A stretch of 64,000 bases of DNA from Tsuneonella dongtanensis. Lineage in GTDB: Bacteria; Pseudomonadota; Alphaproteobacteria; Sphingomonadales; Sphingomonadaceae. Each line of letters starts with the position of its first letter. Position 1 is the stretch's first letter. The position numbers were made by a program, and so were the translations under genes. The notes under the pieces were generated by a model. The model worked only from the letters and a program-made list of their open reading frames with translations, searched no databases and was not told the origin of the DNA. The stretch lies in contig NZ_CP016591.1 in NCBI RefSeq assembly GCF_001698205.1, positions 1,302,001 through 1,366,000 of the forward strand. The letters run 5' to 3'. Of this stretch, positions 30,480-38,327 are shown piece by piece.

Positions 30480-31082
30480 ATGAAGACCGTTTCCACAGCC
30501 TTCGCCAAGGGCACTGTTGCCACCGTCGCGGCTGGCGCGATGGCTCTGGCATCCGCCACTCCCGCAATGGCGCGCGATCGCAACGACGACGGCATCGACG
30601 CGGGCGACATCATCGCCGGTGCGCTGGTGATCGGCGGCATCGCAGCCGTCGCGAGCTCGATCGGCAAGGACCGCTATCGCGGCACTTACGGTGAGCCCTA
30701 CTACGGGGACACCCGTTACGGTGACCGGTACGGCGATCGCTACGGCTACGACTATCGTCGGAACGGCAACTCGCGCCAGGCCGTCGAGCAGTGCGTCAGC
30801 GCCGCCCAGCGCGATCTTTCGCGCCGTGGTTATCGCGGCGTCCGGGTGACCGACATTCGTGACATCGACCGCAAGCGCGACGGATACCGCGTGAAGGGCA
30901 CCCTGATCGTCAACGAGCGCGGCAGCGGCTGGGGCCGGGACTACAACTACCGCTATGGCGGTCGGGACTACGACCGGGCCAACTTCAGCTGCGAAGTCCG
31001 CTACGGCCGGATCGCGGATCTCGATTACAGCGGCCTCAAGAACCAGAGCCGCTACAGCAATCGCTACGGCTACGGCTGGTAA
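30480..31082 (+). CDS. Exported Tyr/Arg/Gly-rich protein, paralogue 1
   Basis: A 200-residue protein with a signal peptide ending ATPAMA (about residue 31). It carries the hydrophobic motif DAGDIIAGALVIGGIAAVAS (40-59), a Tyr/Asp/Arg/Gly repeat stretch (GDRYGDRYGYDYRR), and a C-terminal domain with two Cys (EQCVSAAQ and FSCEVRYG). The next gene has the same architecture. The family is unnamed to me; envelope location and possible membrane or glycine-zipper anchoring are inferred. Strong 13-base-pair hairpin follows. Confidence 0.78.
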   Translation: MKTVSTAFAKGTVATVAAGAMALASATPAMARDRNDDGIDAGDIIAGALVIGGIAAVASSIGKDRYRGTYGEPYYGDTRYGDRYGDRYGYDYRRNGNSRQAVEQCVSAAQRDLSRRGYRGVRVTDIRDIDRKRDGYRVKGTLIVNERGSGWGRDYNYRYGGRDYDRANFSCEVRYGRIADLDYSGLKNQSRYSNRYGYGW

Positions 31083-31105
31083 GACGCGACCCTTCTGAAA
31101 ACACG

Positions 31106-31137
31106 GGCGGTTCAGGCTGTTGCAAGCCTGGACCGCC
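31106..31137 (+). terminator. Long hairpin between the two paralogues
   Basis: A 13-base-pair stem (31106-31118 with 31125-31137, one G-U pair) with loop GTTGCA, 24 bases after the first paralogue. The following bases are not a T-tract, so it may be a 3' stabiliser or a weak terminator. Confidence 0.5.
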
Positions 31138-31200
31138 TAGTCGTTCGCGTCATCTTGCGGTATCCTGCCGCATTGCTCGTCTTGAGGGGTCTTGCGGGTC

Positions 31201-31965
31201 ATGGGTCTCAATCTCCGTTTCACTTCCGCCGCGGCGCTTGCCGCTTGTGCATCGATGGCCGCAGCGCCGCTCGCCGCGGCCGAGCTGCCGCAGGTCGCCG
31301 CACCGTCTGCCGTCGAGACGCCGGGCGTGTTCGACGCCGATGCGGTCGACGCGCAGAACCATCGTTACTGGTATCGCCGCAACCGGGTCGACGCGGGTGA
31401 CGTGATCGGCGCGGTTGTCGTGCTGGGAACGATCGCCGCGGTCGCCAGCGCGGCGAGCAAGGCCAGCCAGCGCGATCGCGACTATCGCGACCGCGATTAT
31501 CGCTACCGGGATCGGGATTACGGATACGATCGCGACTACCGCAGCCGTCCGTCGAACTCGCGCTGGGACGACAGCCGCGGTCTCGACCGCGCGGTCGACA
31601 TGTGCGCGCGCGAAGTCGAACGCAGCGCGCGGATCGATACGGTCGAAGGCGCGAACCGCACTGGCAACGGCTGGGATGTGACGGGACGCACGCGGACCGG
31701 CGACACCTTCCGCTGCACGATCGGAAACGACGGGCGGATCGACAATGTCGATTTCGGCCGCGGTGGCAACTATCGGGGCAGCGATGCGGTCGGTAGCGCG
31801 CCGGCGGTCGAGGATCGCCAGTGGGACGACGACCGGTACACCGCCGCGCGGGCCGCGCAGGAGGGCACGCCTGCCTATCCCGGCGGGCCACTGCCGGGCG
31901 ATCCCGAGCCGACGGGCGACGACGGACGCTATCAAACCGCGCAGGCTCCCGACTTCGCGGGCTGA
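31201..31965 (+). CDS. Exported Arg/Asp/Tyr-rich protein, paralogue 2
   Basis: A 254-residue protein: signal peptide to about residue 27, then NRVDAGDVIGAVVVLGTIAA (61-80), which matches the motif of the preceding gene, a run of RDRDYRDRDYRYRDRDYGYD (91-110), and a C-terminal domain with paired Cys (DMCAREVE and FRCTIGNDGR). A Pro/Gly/Asp-rich tail follows. ATG 31201 is chosen; TTG 31192 is also in frame. It is convergent with the TRIC-type gene, whose stop is at the adjacent base. Confidence 0.76.
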   Translation: MGLNLRFTSAAALAACASMAAAPLAAAELPQVAAPSAVETPGVFDADAVDAQNHRYWYRRNRVDAGDVIGAVVVLGTIAAVASAASKASQRDRDYRDRDYRYRDRDYGYDRDYRSRPSNSRWDDSRGLDRAVDMCAREVERSARIDTVEGANRTGNGWDVTGRTRTGDTFRCTIGNDGRIDNVDFGRGGNYRGSDAVGSAPAVEDRQWDDDRYTAARAAQEGTPAYPGGPLPGDPEPTGDDGRYQTAQAPDFAG

Positions 31966-32583
31966 TCAGTCCTGTGCTTCGCGATAGGCTGGGAGCGCGA
32001 GCTTCCAGCGGATCGCCGCGCCCCTGACCCCGAACCCCGCGACCCAGGCGAGCGCCCAGGTCGCGGCATCGGGCATTCCGCCCAGCGAACCGGCCACCGT
32101 CAGCACCGCCGCGAGGGCGGCTGCGGTCACGTAGATCTCGGGCCGCATGATGATCGAGGGGACCCCCGCGATAACGTCGCGCGCCACTCCGCCTGCGCAG
32201 CCGGTCACTACGCCGAGCACTGCCGCGGGGACGGGCGCGACGCCATAGGCCAGCGCCTTCGCCGTCCCCAGTACCGCGAAGGCAGCCAGCCCCGCAGCGT
32301 CGGCCCATTCGAGCAACTCGTTCTCCCACCACGTCCGCGGCGTGAACCACGCGACGAGCGCGGTGCCGAAGATCACCGGGGCGACCCACGGATCGTGCAG
32401 CCAGAACGCGGGCGCGCCGAGCAGCATGTCGCGCAAGGATCCGCCGCCTACCCCGGTTACCAACGCGAAGAACGCCATCGTGACGAAGGTCTGCCTGAGC
32501 CGCGCGGCGAGCAGCGCGCCCGTAAGCGCGAACACCGCAGTTCCGGCGAGATCAAGCAGGGGCGGCAGGACGGGCGGGTTCAT
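31966..32583 (-). CDS. TRIC/UPF0126-family membrane channel
   Basis: A 205-residue membrane protein of about seven helices made of two similar halves. Each half has the signature G-x-G-G-x-x-R-D: GVGGGSLRD and GCAGGVARD. This is the trimeric intracellular cation channel family (YicG-like), whose prokaryotic members conduct K+ or Na+; UPF0126 is the older label. It is the downstream partner of the hypothetical gene at 32593, 9 bases away on the same strand. Confidence 0.88.
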   Translation of the reverse strand: MNPPVLPPLLDLAGTAVFALTGALLAARLRQTFVTMAFFALVTGVGGGSLRDMLLGAPAFWLHDPWVAPVIFGTALVAWFTPRTWWENELLEWADAAGLAAFAVLGTAKALAYGVAPVPAAVLGVVTGCAGGVARDVIAGVPSIIMRPEIYVTAAALAAVLTVAGSLGGMPDAATWALAWVAGFGVRGAAIRWKLALPAYREAQD

Positions 32584-32592
32584 GGCACCGGC

Positions 32593-33024
32593 TTACTCCG
32601 GCCAGGGTAGCGGCGCCAGATCGGGTTCGACCCACGCGAGCCGTGCTTCCGGGCTCATCAGCCGGGCCTCGCTCCAGTAGACGAGCGGCCAGCGCTTGTC
32701 CCCGAGCGGGCCGGACATCAAGGCATCGAGGACCGTCCCCAACGGCGCGCCGGGATGCGCGGCCAGTACGGCCGCGGCGCCCCGCAAAGAGGCAAGAGTG
32801 ATCGTCTCGTGGTAGCCGCCGGTCGCCGTGTTCGCGACGCCGGTCGCTTCGTTGTAGCGCCGGATGAGCGGGGCCATCCCGCCTTCGCGCGCCAGCACCT
32901 CGGGGTGCGCGAGCAGCCAGAGCGCCGCGGCAAAGTGGGCGCGGTGGGTCCATTCGGGCTTGGGCAGGGTGCAATCGATCAGGCCGCGGGCAATGCGGTC
33001 GATCTCGTCGTCTGAAGTGATCAT
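32593..33024 (-). CDS. Conserved hypothetical protein
   Basis: A 143-residue soluble, mostly helical protein: EWTHRAHFAAALWLLAHPEV, GGMAPLIRRYNEATGVANTA and GGYHETITLASLRG. The conserved-looking His residues (TH..H, YHET) hint at metal or ligand binding, but no function is known to me. It probably shares a transcript with the TRIC gene downstream. The 198 bases upstream (33025-33222) show no further gene. Confidence 0.8.
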   Translation of the reverse strand: MITSDDEIDRIARGLIDCTLPKPEWTHRAHFAAALWLLAHPEVLAREGGMAPLIRRYNEATGVANTATGGYHETITLASLRGAAAVLAAHPGAPLGTVLDALMSGPLGDKRWPLVYWSEARLMSPEARLAWVEPDLAPLPWPE

Positions 33025-33222
33025 CGGTCGTGTCCTTGGAAGGGCGGTTCGACCGATCGCACGTCCGGCCGAATGGCCGGGTGCGGTGGAAGCGTGAGCG
33101 GCGGCGTCAGCCGCGCGTGCCTGCCAGGCGCACCCGAACGGCCGCCGGTTGGCGAAGCGCGTGTGGGGTACGGATGGCGAGAATGCTCACGCGCGGCGCC
33201 TTGGTCCTGCGTGGCCGCTCGG

Positions 33223-33924
33223 TCAAGCCTTCACGCGTGCCTTGCGGCGCCGGAAAAGCAGGATCGTGCCGAGGAGCGACCCGAGCAGTGCAAGGCTGCC
33301 GAAGCCGATCGTCAGCGGATTGTGCGGCTGCTCGCGCGTCTCGGTGTCCATGATGTGGAGACCCCACATGAAGTCGTAGAAGCGCCACCAGCGGGTGCGT
33401 ACCGCCTCGATCTCCCCGCTGTCGCGGTTGATGTAGACGCGCGTGCCATCCTTGAGCGTCGCTTGCCAGACGGGAGAGGGGCGGCGGAAATCGAACGGCA
33501 CTTCGTTCGGCTCGAAGGATCGCATGGCCGCGATCTTGTCGCCGCCCTTGATCGAGGCGGCAATCGCCTCCCGCGCTTCCTGCTCGTCGAGCGAGGGAAT
33601 CGCCTCTCCGGTCTCGGCGTCGTAGCGGGACACGCGGCCATCGGGCGCGGTAGCCAGCGTCACCGCGCGCCCGCGCTGGACGAAGCTGCGCAGTTCAACC
33701 ACCTGCGGCGATCCGTCGAGCAGGAAGGGTATCGGACGCGGGTTGCCCTTGAGCGCGGGTCGCTCATCCGGCTCGATCCGCAGGTCGGATCCGCGCACCT
33801 CCTCGATCGGCTTGGCGACCATGATCAGGCCGCTCACGGTCCACAGCACCATCGGGATGGCGACGAGCCAGCCGAGCCAGATGTGCCAGCGCGCATAGCG
33901 CTGCATCCAACGTCCGCGCGCCAT
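33223..33924 (-). CDS. PepSY-domain membrane protein
   Basis: A 233-residue protein with membrane helices at about residues 13-37 and 205-226 and a periplasmic domain between them that contains a PepSY-like unit (FDFRRPSPVWQATLKDGTRV, then YINRDSGEIEAVRT). WGLHIMD with a conserved His resembles PepSY-associated membrane proteins linked to ferric reduction or siderophore handling. It starts 3 bases after the amidase gene ends, so they are co-transcribed. Confidence 0.82.
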   Translation of the reverse strand: MARGRWMQRYARWHIWLGWLVAIPMVLWTVSGLIMVAKPIEEVRGSDLRIEPDERPALKGNPRPIPFLLDGSPQVVELRSFVQRGRAVTLATAPDGRVSRYDAETGEAIPSLDEQEAREAIAASIKGGDKIAAMRSFEPNEVPFDFRRPSPVWQATLKDGTRVYINRDSGEIEAVRTRWWRFYDFMWGLHIMDTETREQPHNPLTIGFGSLALLGSLLGTILLFRRRKARVKA

Positions 33925-33927
33925 GGC

Positions 33928-35256
33928 TCAGGCTCCCATCAATGCGCCGATCGCGCCAGCGGCGGCGATGCAGTCGCGGTCCGACCACTCCGGTCCCATG
34001 ACCTGCATCCCGCAGGGCAGGCCGCCGCTCTCCCCGACCGGCACGACCGTGCTCGGCAGGTTCGGGAAAGTCGCTAGGCCCGCCCAGGCAAGCGCGTCGG
34101 CAAAGGCGCTGTCCTTGCCGTTGATCGCAATGCGGCGGTCACGGATCGGCGTGTCGTCGTGCGGGTAAGCAACGAAGGGCAGCGGCGGGGCGAGCACGAA
34201 GTCGTATGCTCCGAACAGGTCGGCCCAGGCGAAGCGGTTGCGCGCCTGTTCGTCGAGCAGCATGAAATAGTCGGACAGGCTCATCGCGGTGCCGTCGGGC
34301 GCCGGACGCCCGCGCGCCATCGCGACGTTGAGCAGGCGCAGGTAGTTCTCGTGCTGGCGGGCAAGGTCGGGCAGGCGCTCGCTCGAGCGGTCAACCTTGG
34401 CACCAGCCGCCTCGATCGCGGAGAGCGCGTCTTCTATCGGATCCCGCACCGAGGCATCGATCTCGCTCGACGGGTGATCAAGCACCGCGAGGAAGCGCAT
34501 TTCGTTCAAGCGCCTGGCGGTGTGCTCAAGCGGACGTTCGGCGGTCAGGTCGAGCAGCAGCGCGAGGTCGTCGGCCGACCGCGCGAGCGGTCCGGGCACC
34601 GACAGCGGTGGCTCGTGGACATCGCGCCCCTGTGCGACCGGGCTGGTGTGCCCCCGCCGGCTGATGAGGCCGAAGGTCGTCTTGTGGCCAAAAATTCCGT
34701 TCAAGTGTGCCGGGTTGCGCACCGAGCTGCCGATGTCGGTGCCGTACTCGATCGGGACCATCCCGCTTGCCACCGCGACCGCCGAGCCGCCCGACGATCC
34801 GCCCGCGACCCGCGTATGATCGAACGGGTTGTTGGTGCGACCGTAGACCGGATTGTTCGACTGCAGATCGGCGAGATCGGGAGGCACGTTGGTCTTGCCG
34901 ACGATGATGGCGCCTGCCGCCTTCAGCCGCTCGACCACGCGCGAATCGCGCCGCGGGATGAATTCCTTGAATTCGAGGTGCCCGAATGTCGTCGGCAGCC
35001 CGGCGACGTTGAAGCTTTCCTTGACTGTCATCGGCACGCCGAAGAGCGGCCGGCCCTCGGGGTCCTTTCCGTCGAGCGCCCTGGCCGCATCGCGCGCGCG
35101 ATCGAAATCGCGCACCACAACAGCGTTCAGCGGTCCATCGAGCGCCTCGATCCGCGCGATGCACGCATCCACCGCCTCGAGCGGCGAAAGCTCGCCCCCG
35201 GCGATCTGCGCCGCGACCTCGATCGCGCCCGGTTCGTCGGTCAGTTTAGGAATCAT
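33928..35256 (-). CDS. Amidase (amidase-signature family)
   Basis: A 442-residue enzyme with the Ser-cisSer-Lys triad: Lys79 in MTVKESF, the cis-Ser in GGSSGGSA (154-155) and nucleophile Ser178 in GTDIGSSVRNPA. Most relatives have GTD-T/I-GGSIR, so the G-to-S change before the nucleophile (GSS) is a small variation. Substrate unknown; it is not GatA, which would lie with gatC/gatB. It follows lpd by 45 bases on the same strand and may be at the end of the TCA transcript. Confidence 0.9.
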   Translation of the reverse strand: MIPKLTDEPGAIEVAAQIAGGELSPLEAVDACIARIEALDGPLNAVVVRDFDRARDAARALDGKDPEGRPLFGVPMTVKESFNVAGLPTTFGHLEFKEFIPRRDSRVVERLKAAGAIIVGKTNVPPDLADLQSNNPVYGRTNNPFDHTRVAGGSSGGSAVAVASGMVPIEYGTDIGSSVRNPAHLNGIFGHKTTFGLISRRGHTSPVAQGRDVHEPPLSVPGPLARSADDLALLLDLTAERPLEHTARRLNEMRFLAVLDHPSSEIDASVRDPIEDALSAIEAAGAKVDRSSERLPDLARQHENYLRLLNVAMARGRPAPDGTAMSLSDYFMLLDEQARNRFAWADLFGAYDFVLAPPLPFVAYPHDDTPIRDRRIAINGKDSAFADALAWAGLATFPNLPSTVVPVGESGGLPCGMQVMGPEWSDRDCIAAAGAIGALMGA

Positions 35257-35301
35257 GCGTCTCTCCCTCGGTCAGGGAGATGCGCGAGCGCTTGCCTCAG
35301 G

Positions 35302-36705
35302 TCAAATGTGGATCGGCTTGCCGGTCACCGCCATCGCCGCTTCCTTGATCGCCTCGGAGTGCGTCGGGTGGGCGTGGCAGGTGTAGGCGATATCCTCGCT
35401 GGTGGCGCCGAATTCCATCGCCTGCGCAGCCTGCGCGATCATCGTGCCGGCGACGCTGGCGATGCACCAAACGCCGAGCACGCGGTCGGTTTCCGCGTCG
35501 GCGATGACCTTCACGAAACCGTCGGGCTCGTGGTTGGTCTTGGCGCGGCTGTTGGCGAGCATCGGGAACTTGCCGACCTTTACCGCGCCGCGCTCCTTAG
35601 CCTCGTCTTCAGTGAGGCCGACACCGGCAAACTCGGGCCAGGTATAGACGACGCCGGGGATGACCGCGTGGTTCACGATGCCGGTCTGCCCGGCCACGTT
35701 CTCGGCGCAGGCGATGCCCTCGTCCTCGGCCTTGTGCGCGAGCATCGGGCCAGGGATCACGTCGCCGATCGCCCACACGCCGTCCACCTTGGTACGGAAG
35801 TCGTGGTCGGTCTCGATCTGGCCGCGCTTGTTGGTTTCGAGGCCGATCTTGTCGAGCCCGAGACCTTCGGTGTTCGGCCGCCGCCCGATCGACACGAGCA
35901 CGCAGTCCGCCTCGATGGTCGAAGCCTCGCCGCCTGCCGCGGGTTCGATGGTCAGCGTCGCCGTCTTGCCCTTTACCGTGCAGCCGGTGACCTTGGTCGA
36001 CAGCATCAGGGTCATGCCCTGCTTCTTGAAGATCTTGGCGGCTTCCTTGCGGATGTCCATGTCCATGCCGGGAAGCAGCTGGTCGAGGAATTCGACGACG
36101 ACGACCTCGGCGCCGAGGCGGCGCCAGACCGAGCCGAGTTCCAGCCCGATCACGCCGCCGCCGATGACGACCATCTTCTTCGGCACCGCCTTCAATTCAA
36201 GCGCGCCGGTGCTGTCGACAACGACCTGCTTGTCGTTATCAACCTCGACGCCGGGCAGCGGGGTCACCGAGGAACCGGTCGCGATGATCACGTTCTTCGT
36301 GGTGATCTTTTCGCCGCCCACATCGACCGTGTGCGCGTCGACGAAGGTGGCGTGGCCCTTCTTCCAGTCGACCTTGTTCTTCTTGAACAGGAACGCGATG
36401 CCGCCGGTCAGCTGCTTGACCGCGTCGAGCCGCTGCGCGTGCATCGCCTCAAGGTCGAGCTTCGGCTCGACTAGCACGCCCATCTTGGCCATCGAGCCGT
36501 TGGCCGCCGCGTCGAAATACTCGCTCGCGTGGAGCATCGCCTTCGAAGGGATGCACCCGACGTTGAGGCAGGTGCCGCCAAGCGTCTCGCGGCTCTCGAC
36601 GCAGGCGGTCTTCAGCCCCAACTGCGCGGCCCGGATCGCCGCAACGTAGCCTCCGGGGCCGGCACCGATGATGAGGACGTCGTAGTCGTAAGTCTGGTCA
36701 GCCAC
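35302..36705 (-). CDS. lpd: Dihydrolipoyl dehydrogenase (E3)
   Basis: A 467-residue flavoprotein from a GTG start with GGAGGA 8 bases upstream. The FAD motif GAGPGG is at residues 14-19, the redox disulfide in GGTCLNVGC is Cys46-Cys51, the NAD+ motif is VIGGGVIGLELG, and the His-Glu pair is in HAHPTHSEA near the C-terminus. It reoxidises dihydrolipoamide of the oxoglutarate dehydrogenase complex encoded just upstream. The start overlaps the lipoprotein gene by 8 bases. Confidence 0.96.
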   Translation of the reverse strand: MADQTYDYDVLIIGAGPGGYVAAIRAAQLGLKTACVESRETLGGTCLNVGCIPSKAMLHASEYFDAAANGSMAKMGVLVEPKLDLEAMHAQRLDAVKQLTGGIAFLFKKNKVDWKKGHATFVDAHTVDVGGEKITTKNVIIATGSSVTPLPGVEVDNDKQVVVDSTGALELKAVPKKMVVIGGGVIGLELGSVWRRLGAEVVVVEFLDQLLPGMDMDIRKEAAKIFKKQGMTLMLSTKVTGCTVKGKTATLTIEPAAGGEASTIEADCVLVSIGRRPNTEGLGLDKIGLETNKRGQIETDHDFRTKVDGVWAIGDVIPGPMLAHKAEDEGIACAENVAGQTGIVNHAVIPGVVYTWPEFAGVGLTEDEAKERGAVKVGKFPMLANSRAKTNHEPDGFVKVIADAETDRVLGVWCIASVAGTMIAQAAQAMEFGATSEDIAYTCHAHPTHSEAIKEAAMAVTGKPIHI

Positions 36706-37051
36706 CGGCTTCCTCCGCAGGCATTGTCTGTTCGGCTTCAGTGGTCGAGCCACCCGTTTGCGCGGCGCATTGGTTCACGATGCCCTCGATCCGCGTCGGA
36801 CTGATGTCGTCGAGATTGAGGTCCTTGTCCGCTACGAACGTCTGGACCGCGCATTCGCACACTTCAGCAACGCGACCGGCAACGATCCCGGCACCTTCGG
36901 CAGCCTGCTGGCACTGCGCGGTGACGGCGTTGCGCATTTCCCCTTGCACCGCATCGCCCGCGATCTGGGTCGCGGCATCGCAACCGGCAAGGGCGAGGCC
37001 CGCGTAAAGAACCACGAATGCCTCGCGTTCCAAGCTCAGTCTCCCCGGCAT
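36698..37051 (-). CDS. Small lipoprotein within the oxoglutarate dehydrogenase operon
   Basis: A 117-residue protein with hydrophobic segment and lipobox ending LALAGC (Cys24), then about 90 residues with five more Cys (QCQQAA, VCECAV, QCAAQ) and an acidic tail. The ATG at 37051 shares a base with the sucB stop, and its end overlaps lpd by 8 bases, so it is translationally coupled on both sides. A GTG at 37015 would give a shorter signal. No family recognised; why a lipoprotein is co-translated with a cytosolic enzyme complex is unexplained. Confidence 0.72.
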   Translation of the reverse strand: MPGRLSLEREAFVVLYAGLALAGCDAATQIAGDAVQGEMRNAVTAQCQQAAEGAGIVAGRVAEVCECAVQTFVADKDLNLDDISPTRIEGIVNQCAAQTGGSTTEAEQTMPAEEAGG

Positions 37052-38316
37052 CAGAGGTCGATCAGCATCCGCATGGGATCCTCGATCGCTTCCTTGATCG
37101 TCTTGAGGGCCGTCACCGCCTCGCGTCCGTCGATCAGGCGGTGGTCGTAGGACAGCGCGATGTACATCATCGGGCGGATCACGATCTGGCCGTCGCGGAC
37201 GACCGGGCGGTCCTCGATGCGGTGGAGGCCGAGCACGGCGCTCTGCGGCGGGTTGATGATCGGGGTGGACATGAGCCCGCCGAACACGCCGCCGTTTGAG
37301 ATCGTGAAGGTGCCGCCCTTCATGTCTTCCATCGTCAGCGTGCCGTCCTTGGCGCGTTTGCCGAAGTCGGCGATATCCTTCTCGATCTGCGCGAACGACT
37401 TGCTGTCGGCATCGCGCACGACCGGCACGACGAGGCCGTTGGGCGCACTGACCGCGACCGAGATGTCGACGTAATCGAAGTAGACGATCTCATCGCCGTC
37501 GATCTGCGCGTTGACCGCCGGGATGTCCTTGAGCGCAAGGCACGCGGCCTTGGCGAAGAACGACATGAAGCCGAGCTTGATGTCGTGCTTCTTTGCGAAG
37601 GTATCCTTGAACTTCTCGCGCGCCTCGATGACGGCGGTCATGTCGACGTCGTTGAAGGTCGTCAGCAGCGCTGCGGTGTCCTGCGCGCTCTTCAGTCGCT
37701 TGGCGATCGTCTGGCGCATGCGGGTCATCTTGACCCGTTCCTCGCGACGCGGTGCCCGGCCTTCGACAGGCTCAGGCTGAGCGGATTTTTGAGCCTCCTC
37801 TTCGTCCGCTCGTCCTGAGCTTGTCGAAGGACGCTTTGCCGAGGCAGCGGCAAGCACGTCCTCCTTCGTCAGGCGGCCGTCCTTGCCGGTGCCCTTGATG
37901 CTCGACGGATCGACCCCGTGCTCGAGCACCGCGCGGCGCACCGCGGGGCTCAGCGTCTGCGCGTCGGCCGGTTCGGCAGCCTTGGCAGCGGCGGGAGCGG
38001 GGCTCGCCGGTGGAGGGGTATCTTCCTTCGGGGCCGGCGCTTCGCGCGGTTCGACCTGGGTCGCCTCGCCCGCGGCGACGTCGTCCTCGATCGTCGCCAG
38101 CAGCGCGCCGACCTCGACCGTCGCGCCGACTTCGACCGCGTGCGCGCCCATCACGCCGTTGACCGGCGAGGGCACCTCGACCGCGACCTTGTCGGTCTCG
38201 AGGCTGGCGATGGGCTCGTCGACCTTGACCGGGTCGCCGGGCTGCTTGAGCCATTCGCCGACGGTGGCCTCGGTGACCGACTCGCCCAGCGTGGGGACTT
38301 TGACTTCCTTGGACAT
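37051..38316 (-). CDS. sucB: Dihydrolipoamide succinyltransferase (E2 of OGDH)
   Basis: A 421-residue E2. Lipoyl domain 1-78 with lipoyl-Lys43 in [13 protein letters not shown]; Ala/Pro linker; peripheral subunit-binding domain 122-157 ([15 protein letters not shown]); catalytic domain from about 195, with His392 and Asp396 in DHRLIDG. It transfers succinyl to CoA in the TCA cycle. Residues about 161-187, in the second linker, are encoded by a dispersed inverted repeat (37760-37830) and read [12 protein letters not shown] and [11 protein letters not shown]. The gene follows sucA by 11 bases and overlaps the lipoprotein gene. Confidence 0.96.
   Translation of the reverse strand: MSKEVKVPTLGESVTEATVGEWLKQPGDPVKVDEPIASLETDKVAVEVPSPVNGVMGAHAVEVGATVEVGALLATIEDDVAAGEATQVEPREAPAPKEDTPPPASPAPAAAKAAEPADAQTLSPAVRRAVLEHGVDPSSIKGTGKDGRLTKEDVLAAASAKRPSTSSGRADEEEAQKSAQPEPVEGRAPRREERVKMTRMRQTIAKRLKSAQDTAALLTTFNDVDMTAVIEAREKFKDTFAKKHDIKLGFMSFFAKAACLALKDIPAVNAQIDGDEIVYFDYVDISVAVSAPNGLVVPVVRDADSKSFAQIEKDIADFGKRAKDGTLTMEDMKGGTFTISNGGVFGGLMSTPIINPPQSAVLGLHRIEDRPVVRDGQIVIRPMMYIALSYDHRLIDGREAVTALKTIKEAIEDPMRMLIDL
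37760..37830. repeat. Sphingomonad dispersed inverted repeat inside sucB
   Basis: Two 26-base arms, 37760-37785 (begins CCTTCGACAGGCTCAGG) and 37805-37830 (ends CTGAGCTTGTCGAAGG), are inverted copies with 23 of 26 matching positions and a 19-base spacer. This is the CCTTCGACAAGCTCAGGA element scattered through sphingomonad genomes. Here it is fully in frame and encodes an interdomain linker. Confidence 0.85.
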
Positions 38317-38327
38317 CTATCGCTTCC

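Noticed and set aside
33025-33222. Small gene between the PepSY and hypothetical genes
   Set aside because: Frames on both strands are short, Arg/Ala/Gly-rich and lack a plausible start with ribosome site.
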